Origin: Cymbomonas tetramitiformis
Taxonomy: Eukaryota; Chlorophyta; Pyramimonadophyceae; Pyramimonadales; Pyramimonadaceae
NCBI GenBank assembly: GCA_001247695.2
Contig: LGRX02015488.1
Coordinates: 1-18,795 of the forward strand
Length of the DNA stretch: 18,795 nt
Direction of reading: 5' to 3'
Both the position numbers and the translations under genes were made by a program. The notes under the pieces were generated by a model. The model searched no databases and had not been told where the DNA came from. It saw only the letters and a program-made list of their open reading frames with translations. Positions 17,286-18,795 of the stretch are shown one piece after another (the first letter of the stretch is position 1; each line of letters begins with the position of its first letter).

Positions 17286-18795
17286 CGATTGCATGAAAAT
17301 TATGTAATAATCAGAAATGCTTTTCAAAAAAGCAGAGACACAGACATTGAACGACGCAAACTTCGAGAAAAGGAAGCCCTGCAGCATCTCTTCTCAACTA
17401 ACCTTTCGAGGTTTCTAGACACAGTCATGGGAAAGATGAAACCTACTGAAAAAGGTGCAGCCGCAACCCCAGGTAGTGATGGATAGATACCCGAGACAAA
17501 ATCAGAAAGACTAAACACAACACTAGATGAATACAAAAATAAAAAATTATTTTCTACTAACCCGAATGAGCCAGATGAACTCCCACAGTGGCTCACTGAC
17601 ATTCTCAAGGACAACCCTAAAATTCCCGATACGGCCGCCGCAAGACTATTGACAGAAATCACGCACAAAGAACTTCAACAAGCATACTCGGACTGTGGTA
17701 TTTCTACAGCACCAGGACCCTCAGGAATGAGATACTCGCAGTGGATCAAGGGCCCAAAGAATTTTCAAGAAGTTACTGTCTCACTTTTTAAGCACATTCT
17801 TATAACTGGGAGATTTCCTAAGAGTGCAAAATCTGGAGTCATCCTTCCAATCCCTAAAAACCCCTCTGCACCATGTACCATAGATAATTCCAGACCCCTC
17901 ACAATGTTGGAAACGGGTCTTAAACTATTTAATACAATAATTGCTAACCGTCTCAAAACAATACTCAACACCCACCCCATTCTCTTTCCCATTCAAGATG
18001 CCTTTCTTCCGAATAAAAACATAGATGACTCGCTCCAAACGTTTTGAATGAAGTAATTTCGGATGCCAATAGATACGACAAAGACCTCCACGTAGTTTAC
18101 CTGGACCTCAAACAAGCATTTGACATAGCTGAATTCTGGATGAGCAATTTAGCGCTAAGAAAGTTAGGACTCCCATCACAAATAATTAACATCATCTCAG
18201 ACATCACCAATGATGCCTCTAGAATGGTACTTACTGAAGAAGGCCTCACAGATGAATGGTCCCTCGAATGTGGAGTTCCTCAGGGAGAAGTTTTGAGCCC
18301 ACTAAGGTTTGTAGCCATTATGGATATTCTGGCAATTTGGTTAGCAAAAAGAGCAAACGGTGCAAACCCGACAGGAACCACATATGGATACGAACTGAAC
18401 TCGGAACGCCATAGACCAGACAAACCAGGAAATAATGTTATTCCTCCCTCCCAAAACCTATTAGAAAAGGACACCCCTTTAAATATCTTTGCACGGTTCT
18501 TCTGTGATGACATCATGCTCGTGGGGAAAACTAAAGACGAAGTTCAAGACATGCTAGGTATAGTTAATGAATTTATGAGCTTCATCGGTATTCCCATCAA
18601 TGTTAAGAAATCCAAATACTCTTACAGAAAGCGCATCAAACCCCAGGGCAAAATGGTAACACGATATGACCTGTCCGATGATTTACTCATCTCTGGGGGT
18701 CACGTGGAGCCCAATACCAATGACTCAAGTCCTTCCATTGATGCGAAATGGATACCCCCTGAGTCACCAGATTTTCTCGATTTCTCTAACAGCAA
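17286..18795 (+). pseudogene. LINE-type (non-LTR) reverse transcriptase, broken and incomplete
   Basis: The frame covers the linker before the polymerase and most of the RT domain. It is interrupted by TAG at 17484-17486 and by a one-base loss in a T-run at 18042-18045, after which the next frame stays open to the window edge. RT blocks in order: APGPSGM (17709), NSRPLT (17886), YLDLKQAFD with the first catalytic Asp (18098), GVPQGEVLSP (18272), FFCDD with the catalytic Asp pair (18497), and NVKKSKY further on. These define a retrotransposon polymerase that copies RNA at a nicked target. The Glu in PQGE and Cys in FCDD are less usual than PQGxxLSP and YADD/FADD. The endonuclease part is missing: the frame begins at the edge of the terminal repeat. 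The C-terminal part lies beyond 18795. Confidence 0.88.

Noticed and set aside
17175..17387. Minus-strand frame with CHTCHTCHT motifs resembling a metal-binding protein
   Set aside because: It simply translates the GACAT/GTATGACA microsatellite of the terminal repeat.

Overview
The window reads as nuclear DNA of a eukaryote. It has a GC-rich satellite, a long low-complexity repeat protein, a retroelement with long direct terminal repeats, a non-LTR (LINE-type) reverse transcriptase fragment and about 9 kb of AT-rich, gene-poor sequence. Nothing looks bacterial: there are no compact operons and no ribosome-binding sites. I cannot name the organism. Palindromic TACTCCGTAC/GAGTAC motifs and a possible hAT relic would fit a fungus; the very GC-rich repeat block next to AT-rich DNA would also fit some algae.

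Layout. (1) 1-2700: a satellite of 477-bp units, open at the window's left edge, with one unit enlarged by an internal 120-bp tandem duplication. (2) 2759-5920, minus strand: a 1053-codon open frame built of layered in-frame repeats (14-aa Gly/His/Ala-rich, about 16-aa Pro/Cys-containing, and 64-aa Arg-rich units). (3) 5921-7297: GC falls steadily through a region of degenerate repeats with no convincing gene. (4) 7298-17285: a candidate LTR-type element on the minus strand. Its terminal repeats (289 and 285 bp) are nearly identical, and the left one abuts a purine-rich tract. The interior lacks gag/pol. It holds a possible hAT-transposase relic, 11 copies of a dispersed 22-bp repeat all in one orientation, two related pyrimidine-tract modules, a possible small two-exon gene and long empty AT-rich stretches. 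(5) 17286-18795: the reverse-transcriptase part of a LINE-like ORF on the plus strand, broken by one stop codon and one frameshift and running off the window.

The main puzzle is the interior of the candidate element. The terminal repeats look young: outside the microsatellite tail I find one substitution in about 190 bases. Much of the interior looks old and is strongly CpG-depleted, while the parts next to the terminal repeats are CpG-rich. This suggests a non-autonomous element carrying older foreign sequence, or two related repeats that merely flank unrelated DNA. No functional pathway can be assembled from the genes here, and no complete new system is evident.
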